Of a DNA stretch of 64,000 nucleotides, positions 46,893 to 56,795 are shown piece by piece. Made by a program: the position numbers and the translations under genes. The stretch lies in the NCBI GenBank assembly GCA_009926935.1, contig RFNZ01000002.1, forward strand, positions 1 through 64,000, written 5' to 3'. The notes under the pieces are model-generated. The model did not search any database and was not told the origin of the DNA. It saw nothing but the letters and a program-made list of their open reading frames with translations. This DNA comes from Pseudomonadota bacterium (GTDB taxonomy: Bacteria > Pseudomonadota > Alphaproteobacteria > Micavibrionales > UBA1664). Positions within the stretch are counted from its first letter, which is position 1; every line of letters starts with the position of its first letter.

Positions 46893-48056
46893 TCAATTAA
46901 TCATTCCCAAAACAAAAGCAGCCGCCTGTTGGGCCGGTGTGCCTCCACCCTCGCCAAGCAGTAAATGGCGTGCCTCCGCAAAGGCCGTACGCTGCCTATC
47001 TGCACAACCGCCTTTGTTGACGAGCAGATCAAGCGTAACACCTGCGATGGATTTGCCCGTCACTTCCTTTTGCAAAAACTCCGGCACGATCCGCTGGTTG
47101 AGCAAAATATTCACAAGATGCATGTGCTGTACACGTACAAGCCTGCGCCCGAGCATGTAGGTGAGTGGCGAAAACCGGTAGCAAACACTATGCGGCACAC
47201 CAAGCATGGCAAGCTCAAGCCCCACGGTGCCAGAGGCGGCAATCGCGGCATCCGATAAAGCAAATGCCAAAAAACGGTCTTGCGGATCAACAGGGATAAA
47301 CCTCTGGTCTGATCCTACGACGGCCTTAAGCTTCTCCCACAGATGGGGCGGCGTCGGCACAAGCACCGCAAGGTTGGGCCATTCACGGAGCAAACGGTAA
47401 GCCGCCTCGTAAAGCGCGGGGGCAAGCCGCTCAACCTCGCCCTCACGGCTACCAAACAAAACGGAAAGGATGGTAGGCGGGTTAGTGAGCGATAAATCAT
47501 ACTTCTCAAAAAAACTTTCGCGGCTACCCACAATACCGGATTCCGTATCAATGACCGGATGCCCGACAAAAGCCGACTTCAGACCATGAACTGTAAAAAA
47601 CTGTGGCTCGAAGGGGAAGAGGCACATAAGGCCGTCAAACATCCGCGCGACTTTTTCGGCACGTTCTGGCTTCCACGCCCAAACCTGCGGCGCCACATAA
47701 TGGATGAACTTTGTATTCGGGCACTTTGCCTTGGCTTTGGCCACAACCCTGAAACAGAACCCGGGGCTATCAATGGTAATAACGACGGATGGCTGCCTTG
47801 CCACAATATCATCAACGGTCTGGGATATTCGGCCTAAAAGCTTGGGCAATTTTGGCAGTACTTCAGCCAAACCCATGACCGATAAATCTCGCATGGGAAA
47901 GAGTGACTGCACACCCATAGCGGCCATTGCCGTGCCTCCCACGCCTGAAAATGTAAGTGCGGAAGGTGACATCTGGCGCAAAGCCGCAATAAGCCGCGCT
48001 CCCAAAAGGTCGCCCGACATTTCACCAGCAATGATGTAAACAGAATGTGTGGTCAT
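46893..48056 (-). CDS. lpxB: Lipid-A-disaccharide synthase
   Basis: GT19 enzyme that makes the tetraacyl disaccharide 1-phosphate. The 387-residue protein starts with the signature YIIAGEMSGDLLGARLIAAL and has PQVWAWKPERAEKVARM, FVGHPVIDTE and LFGSREGEVERLAP. Its ATG overlaps the lpxI stop by four bases. Confidence 0.96.
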   Translation of the reverse strand: MTTHSVYIIAGEMSGDLLGARLIAALRQMSPSALTFSGVGGTAMAAMGVQSLFPMRDLSVMGLAEVLPKLPKLLGRISQTVDDIVARQPSVVITIDSPGFCFRVVAKAKAKCPNTKFIHYVAPQVWAWKPERAEKVARMFDGLMCLFPFEPQFFTVHGLKSAFVGHPVIDTESGIVGSRESFFEKYDLSLTNPPTILSVLFGSREGEVERLAPALYEAAYRLLREWPNLAVLVPTPPHLWEKLKAVVGSDQRFIPVDPQDRFLAFALSDAAIAASGTVGLELAMLGVPHSVCYRFSPLTYMLGRRLVRVQHMHLVNILLNQRIVPEFLQKEVTGKSIAGVTLDLLVNKGGCADRQRTAFAEARHLLLGEGGGTPAQQAAAFVLGMIN

Positions 48057-48874
48057 GGAATGCCAGTCACGAATAACCCATGCGCATCAGCAAGCGCAAC
48101 AGTCTCTTCAAAATTGGCCACAAGAGCATTGCCGCTTTCAACAGCAATACCGGCCATGCCTTTCTCGGCGCAGTTTTTTACGGTATCTGGGCCAATCGCA
48201 GGCAGGTCAAGAAAACGGTCCTGCTGGGGCTTGGCCATTTTGACAAGCACCGCACCCACGCATCCATATTTCCTGATCAGCGCATCCGTGCCCTCTCTGT
48301 CCTCTTCGCCAACTATCTCCGCATTCTTTATTATAACAGCCTGTCCGGCATCGCGGCGACCAAGCGCGCGTGCAGCCGCAACACCAAGGGCAATATCACC
48401 TATATGACTCTCATTCGGCACGTGGCGGCCCATAGGCCCCGAGCGCGCCAGCATATCTCCCATAAATTCAAAAGCACCGCGCAAGGCAAAACCTTCTTGT
48501 TCCAGTACCGCACGTACGGAACGCAAAAGCGCATCATCGCCCTTAAACAAAAGCGTTGGCAGGATTTTGGGTAAAAGCCGCAGCGTGGTCCAATCGGGGC
48601 GCAGCGCAAAAATATCGGGCCTGCGCATTTTACCAATCAGCACAATGTCTTTGATGCCGCGTGCCCTAAGCGCACCAAAAACAAGGCCCATTTGTTCAGG
48701 CCGCGAGTTCATACCCTCATAGGCATGTAATGTGTGAGGCTCGGCATGGCCGGTAAGACGCACGGCAAACACCCTGCAACCCTTATCGCTCACGGCCTTG
48801 GCCAAAAGATCAGGGAACGCGCCTCCACCTGCAACAATGGCAAAATTTTGTGGCAGCGCTGAAATAGTCGTCAT
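48053..48874 (-). CDS. lpxI: UDP-2,3-diacylglucosamine pyrophosphatase LpxI
   Basis: Hydrolyses UDP-2,3-diacylglucosamine to lipid X; this is the alphaproteobacterial replacement for LpxH. From the ATG at 48874 it has 273 residues. Segments such as FAIVAGGGAFPDLLAKAV, KDIVLIGKMRRPDIFALRPD and AVIIKNAEIVGEEDREGTD are typical of the family. It starts one base after the lpxA stop. Confidence 0.92.
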   Translation of the reverse strand: MTTISALPQNFAIVAGGGAFPDLLAKAVSDKGCRVFAVRLTGHAEPHTLHAYEGMNSRPEQMGLVFGALRARGIKDIVLIGKMRRPDIFALRPDWTTLRLLPKILPTLLFKGDDALLRSVRAVLEQEGFALRGAFEFMGDMLARSGPMGRHVPNESHIGDIALGVAAARALGRRDAGQAVIIKNAEIVGEEDREGTDALIRKYGCVGAVLVKMAKPQQDRFLDLPAIGPDTVKNCAEKGMAGIAVESGNALVANFEETVALADAHGLFVTGIP

Positions 48875-48875
48875 T

Positions 48876-49673
48876 TTACTTTTGTTGCGGCTGGCATAGC
48901 GGGCGGCTGTTTTTTGTACGCGTAAAGGCCAGTACATCCTCAATCAAAGGCTTGCCCGCATTATCGTTCTCGGCCTTTGCAAGGCGGCTTGCAAAAGTAC
49001 CGTCACCGTAAAAGAGATCTTTGAAAACTTTCATAAGGGCGTTGATATCGTCCCGTGGGAAACCGCGCCGCTCAAGCCCCACAAGATTAAGCCCCGCAAG
49101 CCGCGCCCGCTCGCCCATCACAAGGCCGTACGGAATGACATCATACTCAACGCCGGACATTCCGCCGATCATGGCATGCGCGCCAATCCGCACAAACTGG
49201 TGCACGGCCGAAAGACCGCCCAAAATAGCGTTATCACCTACAACAACATGCCCCGCGAGTGTGGCGTTATTCGCTAAAATAACATGATTGCCGATAATGC
49301 AGTCATGCGCCACATGCGCGCCCACCATAAACAGGCAGTCATTGCCAACAACCGTCTTCATGCCCCCGCCCTCGGTGCCGGGGTTCATGGTGACATGCTC
49401 GCGGATCATGTTGCGATCCCCGATGGTCAAAGTCGACGCCTCACCATGATATTTTAAATCCTGAGGGCGAGTGCCAATGGACGCGAAAGGAAAAATCTTG
49501 TTCTCGCGGCCAATCGTCGTAAGCCCGTCAATCACGACATGCGAGTGTAAAACGCAGCCGTCGCCAATGCTCACATCATCGCCGATGACGCAAAAAGGCC
49601 CGATCTGGACACCCGCCCCGATCTTGGCTTTTGGGGATACGACGGATTGTGCATGAATAAATGTGGCTGTCAT
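48876..49673 (-). CDS. lpxA: UDP-N-acetylglucosamine acyltransferase
   Basis: First step of lipid A synthesis. The 265-residue protein is a left-handed beta-helix with hexapeptide repeats (AKIGAGVQIGPFCVIGDDVSIG) and the catalytic His in AHVAHDCIIGN. The C-terminal helical part includes GLNLVGLERRGFPRD. Confidence 0.96.
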   Translation of the reverse strand: MTATFIHAQSVVSPKAKIGAGVQIGPFCVIGDDVSIGDGCVLHSHVVIDGLTTIGRENKIFPFASIGTRPQDLKYHGEASTLTIGDRNMIREHVTMNPGTEGGGMKTVVGNDCLFMVGAHVAHDCIIGNHVILANNATLAGHVVVGDNAILGGLSAVHQFVRIGAHAMIGGMSGVEYDVIPYGLVMGERARLAGLNLVGLERRGFPRDDINALMKVFKDLFYGDGTFASRLAKAENDNAGKPLIEDVLAFTRTKNSRPLCQPQQK

Positions 49674-49730
49674 AACATAAAGGCTAGGTTTTTCGTGGCA
49701 GAGGGTCCAGTCACGGCCCGTTTCAGGGCG

Positions 49731-50192
49731 TTACACGCCCGTCTTGTCCATGATCATGGCCGAGTACGTAGCCTCGGCACACACCGTATCGCCCACCTTG
49801 GCCTCCGCACTGAACTTCCAGACATTCCGGCGGTTTTGCAAAACTTTTACATGGATATGCAGGGCATCGCCCGGCACCACAGGTTTTCTGAAGCGGGCCT
49901 CTTCAATGGACATGAAATACACAAGGCGGCTGCGCGCCTCATCGCCTACGGTTTTAACAACCAGAACGGCAGCAGTCTGCGCCATGGCTTCAACAATCAG
50001 AACACCGGGCATGATAGCCTGAGCCGGAAAATGCCCTTGAAAATGCGGCTCGTTGAACGTCACGTTTTTGAGGCCGATAGCCCACTCCCCCGCTTTGTAA
50101 TCGAGGATGCGATCAACAAGCAGAATAGGATACCGATGGGGGATCATCCCCATGATGTCGTGTAAATGAATGGCGTTGCTGGAATCGGTCAT
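49731..50192 (-). CDS. fabZ: 3-hydroxyacyl-ACP dehydratase FabZ
   Basis: Dehydratase of type II fatty acid synthesis. The 153-residue hot-dog protein has HRYPILLVDRILD, with the catalytic His in GHFPAQAIMPGVLIVEAMAQT and the Glu in the same stretch. It lies between lpxD and lpxA, as in most Gram-negatives. Confidence 0.96.
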   Translation of the reverse strand: MTDSSNAIHLHDIMGMIPHRYPILLVDRILDYKAGEWAIGLKNVTFNEPHFQGHFPAQAIMPGVLIVEAMAQTAAVLVVKTVGDEARSRLVYFMSIEEARFRKPVVPGDALHIHVKVLQNRRNVWKFSAEAKVGDTVCAEATYSAMIMDKTGV

Positions 50193-50231
50193 GGCGCACT
50201 GGCTAAACGTGAATGAATTCAGGATCGTTGT

Positions 50232-51254
50232 CTAAGACTTGGTCTTTGACAAGAGTTTTTTCAAGAGCGCGACTTCTTTCCAGTATTCTCGCCGCGGTGC
50301 AGCAGGGAACCCGACCCAGTCCTCGCCTGCGGGTACATCCTTGGTAACACCTGATTGCGCCGCAAGCCTCGCGCCTTTTCCTATATGCAGATGCCCGGCA
50401 ACGCCAACCTGCCCGCCAAGCACGGCAAAGTCATCAATCACGGTGCTGCCTGAAATTCCGGTTTGCGCGGCAATCACGACACCGCGACCAATCCGCACAT
50501 TATGGGCAATTTGTACAAGATTATCAATCACGGCTCCGGTACCAATTACGGTATCAGGCCCCGCGCCGCGGTCTATCGTCGTATTAGCCCCGATGTTAAC
50601 AAAATCCTCAATCAAAACACGGCCAAGCTGCGGCACCGGCAGATGCCCTTTTGGCCCCAACGCAAATCCAAAACCGTCCTGCCCGATGCGAACGCCCGCA
50701 TGGATACGCGCCTTCTGGCCAATAATACAATGTGTGAGCGATACATTCGCACCAATCCATGTGCCCGCGCCTATCTCAACGCCCACACCAATGACGCTAT
50801 TGGCGCCAATCCTTACGCCGTCAGCAATACGGGTATTGGCCTCGATTACTACGCCGGCCGCAATGCTGCATCCGGTGCCTATGCTGGCTGTGGGGTCAAT
50901 ATGCGCGAGCCTTGAAACAATACCATCCCCCATAGGCAGCGGATAAAAAAGCGTGGCCGCAAGCGCATACGAGCGATAGGGATTTTTGCTGATAAGCAGA
51001 GCCATGCCCTTGGGGGCATCAACCGCGGCCTCCGCCGAAACAATGCAGGCTGCCGCTTTTGATATCTTGAAAACATCACGATACTTGGGGTTATCAAGGA
51101 AAGACAAATGCCCCGCGCCCGCATCCTGCAAGGCCGCAACATCATGGCACTCCTGTGAAGTCGTGCGCTCATCCGCCAAAACACATTCGCTGGCTTCGGC
51201 AATCCGAGCCAGCGAATAAGGTCCCGTACGGTGGTGAAACCGCGGGTCAGTCAT
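50232..51254 (-). CDS. lpxD: UDP-3-O-acylglucosamine N-acyltransferase
   Basis: Third step of lipid A synthesis. The 340-residue protein has an N-terminal UDP-binding domain and a long left-handed helix (ASIGTGCSIAAGVVIEANTRIADGV). The catalytic His lies in DNLVQIAHNVRIGRGVVIAAQTGISGS. A short C-terminal helix follows. Confidence 0.96.
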   Translation of the reverse strand: MTDPRFHHRTGPYSLARIAEASECVLADERTTSQECHDVAALQDAGAGHLSFLDNPKYRDVFKISKAAACIVSAEAAVDAPKGMALLISKNPYRSYALAATLFYPLPMGDGIVSRLAHIDPTASIGTGCSIAAGVVIEANTRIADGVRIGANSVIGVGVEIGAGTWIGANVSLTHCIIGQKARIHAGVRIGQDGFGFALGPKGHLPVPQLGRVLIEDFVNIGANTTIDRGAGPDTVIGTGAVIDNLVQIAHNVRIGRGVVIAAQTGISGSTVIDDFAVLGGQVGVAGHLHIGKGARLAAQSGVTKDVPAGEDWVGFPAAPRREYWKEVALLKKLLSKTKS

Positions 51255-51262
51255 AGTAAGGC

Positions 51263-51811
51263 CTATTCGACAGTGATTGTAATGGAAGAGAGCTCGGCAT
51301 CAATCCGCTCAAGAACCTTGGCAGTAATATCCAGATCTTTTGAAACGATAACCACATCCGTACGTGCAACAACAAGGTCCAGCTTATCCTTGGCACCGAT
51401 ATCGGCAACGATCTTTACGATCTCGCCGCGCAGCTTGCCAACCGCCGTAGCGAGAGCTTTATCAAGCTTGCCCTTACGTTCCTGGATTTTCTTTTGGCCT
51501 TCAGCAACTTTTTTCTGGAACTCGCCCGCCTTTGCCTTGAACTCAGCTTCCGAGAGCTTGTCTTTCTGCTCAAGAATGGCTTTCTCGGCATCACGCAGGG
51601 CTTTTTCTTCCTTCTCGACTTCAGCCTGGAAATCTTTGCGGATTGTAGCCAGTTGGCTCTCGATGCTCTGCGCACCCTTGGAATTTTTAAGCAGCGATTG
51701 GATATCGACAACCGCGATCTTGATCGGTTTTCCCTCTTCCGCACGAACGGGGGCAAGGGAAAAACCAAGCACAAAAAGCGAAACAAGGGCGGCTAAAAGT
51801 ATTTTTTTCAT
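51263..51811 (-). CDS. skp: Skp/OmpH-like periplasmic chaperone
   Basis: Periplasmic chaperone for unfolded outer-membrane proteins. The 182-residue protein has a signal peptide (ILLAALVSLFVLGFSLAPVRA) and long coiled tentacles rich in Lys/Glu (FQAEVEKEEKALRDAEKAIL). It lies next to bamA, its functional partner. Confidence 0.92.
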   Translation of the reverse strand: MKKILLAALVSLFVLGFSLAPVRAEEGKPIKIAVVDIQSLLKNSKGAQSIESQLATIRKDFQAEVEKEEKALRDAEKAILEQKDKLSEAEFKAKAGEFQKKVAEGQKKIQERKGKLDKALATAVGKLRGEIVKIVADIGAKDKLDLVVARTDVVIVSKDLDITAKVLERIDAELSSITITVE

Positions 51812-51839
51812 GTCAAATCCTTATGAGTAAAACAAAAAA

Positions 51840-54137
51840 TTAGAAACGTGTACCGAAGCTGAAACGGAATTTCTCTTCCTTATCGTAGTCTTCGCTTACG
51901 TACGGCTCGGCATAGTCAAGACGGATAGGCCCAAAAGGCGAGCGCCATGATACACCAAGGCCAGCCGCCATGCGCAACGTATTCTCATCAACAATACGGA
52001 CATCTGTCTCATCAATCGACCATAGCGACCCAAAGTCGTTAAAGGCATGACCTTTGACGCCAAGCTCTTCAGGTAAACCGAGAGGGAAGCTCATTTCAAC
52101 GGAACCGCGATAGAAAAGATTGCCGCCCAAAGCGTCATCCGTACCTATGTCGCGCGGACCAATACCGGAATTGCTGAAACCACGCAGCGAGTTGCCGCCG
52201 ATGAAGAAACGCTCGTTGATGCGCGTATCGTCATCACCCCAGCCGCTAATCGCGCCGGTCTCAATCAAACCGTTCAAGATCCAGTCTTTTGTAATGGGGT
52301 AATAGGCATTGGTACCGATCTTGCCAGAAATATATTCGGCATCGCCGCCAAGGCCGGCAAATTCGGCATCAAGCCACGATGTAAACCCGCGTGTTGGGTA
52401 AAGGGCCGAGTCACGCGTATCGTAAACAAGCCTTTGCGAAAAAGCTGAAGTCAGGCGTTCGCCTTCCTGTTCGCGGATAAAGCGCGAGGCATCAGCTTCA
52501 ACATTTTCAATGTTGTTGTTTTCAAGCCTGTAGCGCAGCGTCTGTCGCAGGTTCTGCGAAAGCGGATAACCAATACGTAAGGCTCCGCCCGTACGCTTCT
52601 GGTCATACGAGCTCTCGCTTTGCAGATCGCGCGTGGTGTGAAAAGCATCAATCCCTGCCGAAAGATCACGGTCAAGGAAGTATGGCTCGGTAAACGAAAC
52701 ATCAAACTCCGTACGCTCGCCGGACACTGCCGTCGAGAATGCGAGTTCTTGGCCCTTGCCAAGGAAGTTGCGCTCCTTGATACCGAAATCGGCCAAAGGC
52801 CCTTCGGAGGTCGAGAAACCGGCCCCGAGCGAAATCTCACCCGTCGATTTTTCCTGAACATCAACTTCAACAACCGTCTGGTCAGGCGCACTGCCCTGTG
52901 TCGGGCGCACTTTGACCTCGTCAAAAAAGTCGAGGTCCTTGAGTTTGTTTTCGGCCTTGGCCACCTTTGTTTTGCTGAAGGCATCACCCTCGGCCAGCTC
53001 AAACTCGCGGCGGATAACCTTGTCCTGCGTCCTGACGTTGCCTTTGATATCGATACGTTCAACATAAACCTTAGGTGTCGGTGCCGTGCGGAAAACGATA
53101 TCAACAGTCTGTGAATCCGGATTGCGCTGTATGTCCGGTGTCACGGCCAAAAAGTTTTGTTCCGTCTGGCCAAGCGCATTGGTCATGGCATCAACCACAT
53201 CCTGCACTTCATCGGCATCATACCAGTCACCGGCATCAATCGTGTTTTCCGATTCAATAATTTTCGGGTCTGCATCGCGCAAGGCCGACGCATCAACCGA
53301 AACATTACCGACTTTATACCGCTGGCCTTCATCAACCGTGAACGTCACGAAGAAGGACTCTTTATCCGGTGTAAGCTCGGCCACCGAGGATACAACCCGG
53401 AAATCCGCATAACCTTCGCGCAAGTAAAAGCGGCGCAGAAGTTCCTGGTCATAGGCAAGGCGGTCACCGTCATAACGGTCGTTGTTGGACAGGAACCTGA
53501 ACCAGCGCGACTCCTTCGAGGCGATGACTTCACGCAGAGAGTCGTCCGAAAATTCGGTATTTCCAACAAACTTGACCCCGCGAATTTCCGATTCCGGCCC
53601 TTCGTTCACTTCAAAAACAAGGTTCACGCGATTTTGGTCAAGACGAATGACTTTTGGCTCCACAGCCACAGAATAGCGGCCTTGACGGCGGTAGACATCC
53701 TGCAAGCGTTCAACGTCAGCCAGAATGGTATTACGGGCAAGCACGTTACGGGGGCGCGAGGCCACTTCCGCCATCAGTTCGTCGTCCTTGATCTCGTCAT
53801 TTCCTTCAAAGGCAATCTGGTTGATGAGCGGGTTCTCAACTACGTTCACAACAAGCACACCGCCCTTGGGCTGGATATTCACATCGGCAAAAAGGCCCGT
53901 ACCATAAATGGCCTTGGCGGATTCAGAAAGCGCCTCTTGGTTATAATTGTCGCCGGGCTTAACAGTCATGTAGGAAAGCACAGTCGCAGGATCAACACGC
54001 TCCGTGCCTTTGACTTCCACACGGGAAACCATCCCGGTCTCCTGAGCAAACACAGGCTTTGAAATCAGGACGGGCGTAAGGGATACAACCGCACAGACAG
54101 CAGCCAGAGAGACAGCGTAACGAAGTTTTGTTTTCAT
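51840..54137 (-). CDS. bamA: Outer-membrane assembly factor BamA
   Basis: Inserts beta-barrel proteins into the outer membrane. The 765-residue protein has a signal peptide ending in VFAQETG, five POTRA domains (about residues 33-430) and a C-terminal barrel. Barrel landmarks include FFIGGNSLRGF (the VRGF/Y-like lid motif) and terminal phenylalanine in FSFGTRF. It is between rseP and skp in the standard order. Confidence 0.97.
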   Translation of the reverse strand: MKTKLRYAVSLAAVCAVVSLTPVLISKPVFAQETGMVSRVEVKGTERVDPATVLSYMTVKPGDNYNQEALSESAKAIYGTGLFADVNIQPKGGVLVVNVVENPLINQIAFEGNDEIKDDELMAEVASRPRNVLARNTILADVERLQDVYRRQGRYSVAVEPKVIRLDQNRVNLVFEVNEGPESEIRGVKFVGNTEFSDDSLREVIASKESRWFRFLSNNDRYDGDRLAYDQELLRRFYLREGYADFRVVSSVAELTPDKESFFVTFTVDEGQRYKVGNVSVDASALRDADPKIIESENTIDAGDWYDADEVQDVVDAMTNALGQTEQNFLAVTPDIQRNPDSQTVDIVFRTAPTPKVYVERIDIKGNVRTQDKVIRREFELAEGDAFSKTKVAKAENKLKDLDFFDEVKVRPTQGSAPDQTVVEVDVQEKSTGEISLGAGFSTSEGPLADFGIKERNFLGKGQELAFSTAVSGERTEFDVSFTEPYFLDRDLSAGIDAFHTTRDLQSESSYDQKRTGGALRIGYPLSQNLRQTLRYRLENNNIENVEADASRFIREQEGERLTSAFSQRLVYDTRDSALYPTRGFTSWLDAEFAGLGGDAEYISGKIGTNAYYPITKDWILNGLIETGAISGWGDDDTRINERFFIGGNSLRGFSNSGIGPRDIGTDDALGGNLFYRGSVEMSFPLGLPEELGVKGHAFNDFGSLWSIDETDVRIVDENTLRMAAGLGVSWRSPFGPIRLDYAEPYVSEDYDKEEKFRFSFGTRF

Positions 54138-54240
54138 AAGATATCCAGTCTATTATGGCAGGAGATTAGCCCGTGGAATCGCTAGTGACAAGGCTAAGCC
54201 GAGCAACCCCAAAAAACAAGGGGCAAGGCCGAATTTCCGC

Positions 54241-55623
54241 CTACTTGCTGAGCTGTATGACATCATTCAGGTTGGCAAAGACCATAAGAGCGATGAGCAA
54301 TACAAACCCGAACCTCAGCGCCGCATCCTGAATCCTCTCGGGGATAGGCCGCCCGCGCAAAGCTTCAAGCGCATAAAACAGCAAATGCCCGCCATCAAGC
54401 ATGGGTATCGGCAAAAGGTTGATAAGCCCGAGATTGATCGAAAGCATCGCAGCCAGTATCAGCAATGAAAGCGCACCCTGTTGGGCCGCATCGCCTGTCA
54501 CGGCCCCAATGCGTATAATGCCGCCTAGCTCCTGCGCGCTGCGTGTTCCGATGATGATTTGCCCAAGCGACTGCAATGTGCCGACGGATATAAACCACGT
54601 CTCGCGCAATGCCTCGGCAATAGCGGCGCCGGCCGCAAGCGATACAACCTCGTTTTCAAGGCGCGGTGCCAGCAGTATCGCATCGGCCCCCTCGCCCTTT
54701 CCTGTCAAAAACGGCTCGTTCAGCTCCGGCTGTAGCATGACCCGTATATCTTGAGGCGGTATACCGCCAACTTCCTTCATACTCAGGGTAACGCTCTGGC
54801 CCATCTTGCGCTTAAGGCGCTGGGCAATATTGCCCTTGCGGCCATCAACAGCCTCTATGGAATCAATCGAGACGCCAAGCCCCGGCCCAATCAACCCGAG
54901 AAGCCCACGCGAATGAGAAAAGCCAAACCGGTCTGTCACGGTATCAAGGCGCGGCTTGACCTGATCAAGCGTCATGAGCTTGCCATCCCGCTCCACTTCA
55001 ACAACCAAAGGCTTATCAAGCGATATCGCAACAGCACGCTGTATATCTGCAAAACGGCGCACGGGCTCGCCGTCAATCGCAACAATACGGTCCATGGGTT
55101 TGAAACCGGCCTCAGCGCCTGCACCTCCCACAATAACGGCACCCGCAACAGGCGGCGTAACCGGGCGGCCTACCGTCGCATAAATCCCGGCTAAAACCAC
55201 AATCGCAAACAAAAAGTTGATAGCGGGCCCGGCAAAAACAATAGCGGCTCTCTGGCCTACAGACTTGCCGTAAAAAGCTTGCGACCTCTCTTCAGGGGTC
55301 ATGGCGCGCAGCTGCTCGTCCTCTTTTACGGACTCCGTAAATTTTGAGCTGGCAGGGTCGGTATCGCCAAACATTTTGACATACCCGCCAAGCGGGATCA
55401 GCGCGATCTGCCACTCGGTTCCGTGTTTATCGGTCTTTTTCCAGAGCTGCTTGCCAAAGCCGATCGAAAAAGTATCAACCTTGACCCCGCACAGGCGCGC
55501 AACAATGTAGTGCCCCCACTCGTGAATGAAAACGAGCACGCTGATAACCAGCAGAAAAGGCAAAAGATAAAGCGTGGTGTTGCCACCCAGCCAGTACATA
55601 AAATCGTGAATGGACTCGAACAT
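54241..55623 (-). CDS. rseP: RIP metalloprotease RseP
   Basis: Intramembrane site-2 zinc protease, inner membrane. The 460-residue protein shows the active-site HExxH in VFIHEWGHYIVARLCG, PDZ-like segments in the periplasmic part and the second metal motif in LPIPMLDGGHLLFYALEALRG. Position between dxr and bamA is conserved. Confidence 0.95.
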   Translation of the reverse strand: MFESIHDFMYWLGGNTTLYLLPFLLVISVLVFIHEWGHYIVARLCGVKVDTFSIGFGKQLWKKTDKHGTEWQIALIPLGGYVKMFGDTDPASSKFTESVKEDEQLRAMTPEERSQAFYGKSVGQRAAIVFAGPAINFLFAIVVLAGIYATVGRPVTPPVAGAVIVGGAGAEAGFKPMDRIVAIDGEPVRRFADIQRAVAISLDKPLVVEVERDGKLMTLDQVKPRLDTVTDRFGFSHSRGLLGLIGPGLGVSIDSIEAVDGRKGNIAQRLKRKMGQSVTLSMKEVGGIPPQDIRVMLQPELNEPFLTGKGEGADAILLAPRLENEVVSLAAGAAIAEALRETWFISVGTLQSLGQIIIGTRSAQELGGIIRIGAVTGDAAQQGALSLLILAAMLSINLGLINLLPIPMLDGGHLLFYALEALRGRPIPERIQDAALRFGFVLLIALMVFANLNDVIQLSK

Positions 55624-55628
55624 TCTTC

Positions 55629-56795
55629 CTACGCCGCAAGTTTGAGGGTGTCTGTCATACGCATCCTGATGTTGGCATCATGCGCCAGGGCATCTTCCAG
55701 CGAGATTATGGCAGGCTTGGGGCCATCATTGAGCATTCGCTCGACGTTGTCGAGGATATCTGTAAAGGCAATCGAGCGCTTTAAAAACGCATCAACGGCA
55801 ACTTCGTTTGCCGCGTTAAAAGCAATGGCATCCGCCTGTTGCCCGCTTGCCAGCACCTGCCTCACAAGCCTGAGCGCCGGAAAACGGGCCGTATCCGGCA
55901 CGGAAAAATCAAGCCGTGACAGCGTAGCAAGGTCAAGGCGCGCGCCCGATGTCTCAATCCGCTTTGGCCAACCGAGGCAAACGGTTATGGGCGTGCGCAT
56001 ATCGGCAGGCCCTAGCTGCGCCATAAATGACCCGTCGGCGTACTCCACCATTCCGTGCACGACAGACTGAGGATGAATCAAAACATCGATTTTTTCAGAC
56101 GGTAGCGCAAAAAGATGATGCGCCTCGATCACTTCCAGCGCCTTGTTCATGAGGGTCGCGCTATCGACCGAAATTTTTGGCCCCATCGCCCAGACAGGGT
56201 GCGCGCAAGCCATATCCGGCGTGGCCTTTGACATGCGCTCACGCGACCAGTCTCTAAACGGCCCGCCCGAAGCCGTTAAAACCACGCGCCTGAGGGCAGC
56301 GGCATCCTGCCCATGCAGTGCTTGAAAAAGCGCATTATGTTCTGAATCAACGGGCAAAAGCGTAGTGCCTGCATCAGCCACAGCCTGCATCATAATACCG
56401 CCGGCTGCTACCATCGTTTCCTTATTGGCAAAAGCAACCGTACGGCCGCGCTTGATAGCCGCCATGGTAGGCACAAGCCCGGCCACGCCCACAATGCCTG
56501 CAACCGTTATCTCGGCATCAAGGGCCGCGGCTTCAATGACGGCAGATTTTCCGGCAGCCACGGCAATCGATGGCAGATCAGCCAGAGCCTCTTTAAGGCG
56601 CGGCAGCGCGGCTTCATCGGCAATGGCAACAAATTTTGGTTTGAACACGCGGGCTTGCTGGATCAGCATATCTACATTGGCACCGGCAGTAAGCGCCACA
56701 ACACTAAATTGCTCGCGCCCGTGATGCGCAATCACATCCAGTGTCTGCCGGCCAACAGACCCCGTGGATCCCAGTATGGTCACACTGCGGCTCAT
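55629..56795 (-). CDS. dxr: 1-deoxy-D-xylulose-5-phosphate reductoisomerase
   Basis: First committed step of the non-mevalonate isoprenoid pathway. The 388-residue protein shows the NADPH motif ILGSTGSVGRQTLDVI, ALANKET-like AFANKETMVAAG, LPVDSEHNALFQ and TASGGPFRDW. Its ATG overlaps the cdsA stop by four bases. Confidence 0.97.
   Translation of the reverse strand: MSRSVTILGSTGSVGRQTLDVIAHHGREQFSVVALTAGANVDMLIQQARVFKPKFVAIADEAALPRLKEALADLPSIAVAAGKSAVIEAAALDAEITVAGIVGVAGLVPTMAAIKRGRTVAFANKETMVAAGGIMMQAVADAGTTLLPVDSEHNALFQALHGQDAAALRRVVLTASGGPFRDWSRERMSKATPDMACAHPVWAMGPKISVDSATLMNKALEVIEAHHLFALPSEKIDVLIHPQSVVHGMVEYADGSFMAQLGPADMRTPITVCLGWPKRIETSGARLDLATLSRLDFSVPDTARFPALRLVRQVLASGQQADAIAFNAANEVAVDAFLKRSIAFTDILDNVERMLNDGPKPAIISLEDALAHDANIRMRMTDTLKLAA

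Noticed and set aside
53157-54062. 301-aa plus-strand ORF across bamA
   Set aside because: Antisense to the conserved POTRA region of bamA; composition is typical of a shadow frame.
54138-54240. Terminator between bamA and rseP
   Set aside because: A CCCC/GGGG pairing around an A/T-rich loop is present but weak, and the genes are normally co-transcribed.
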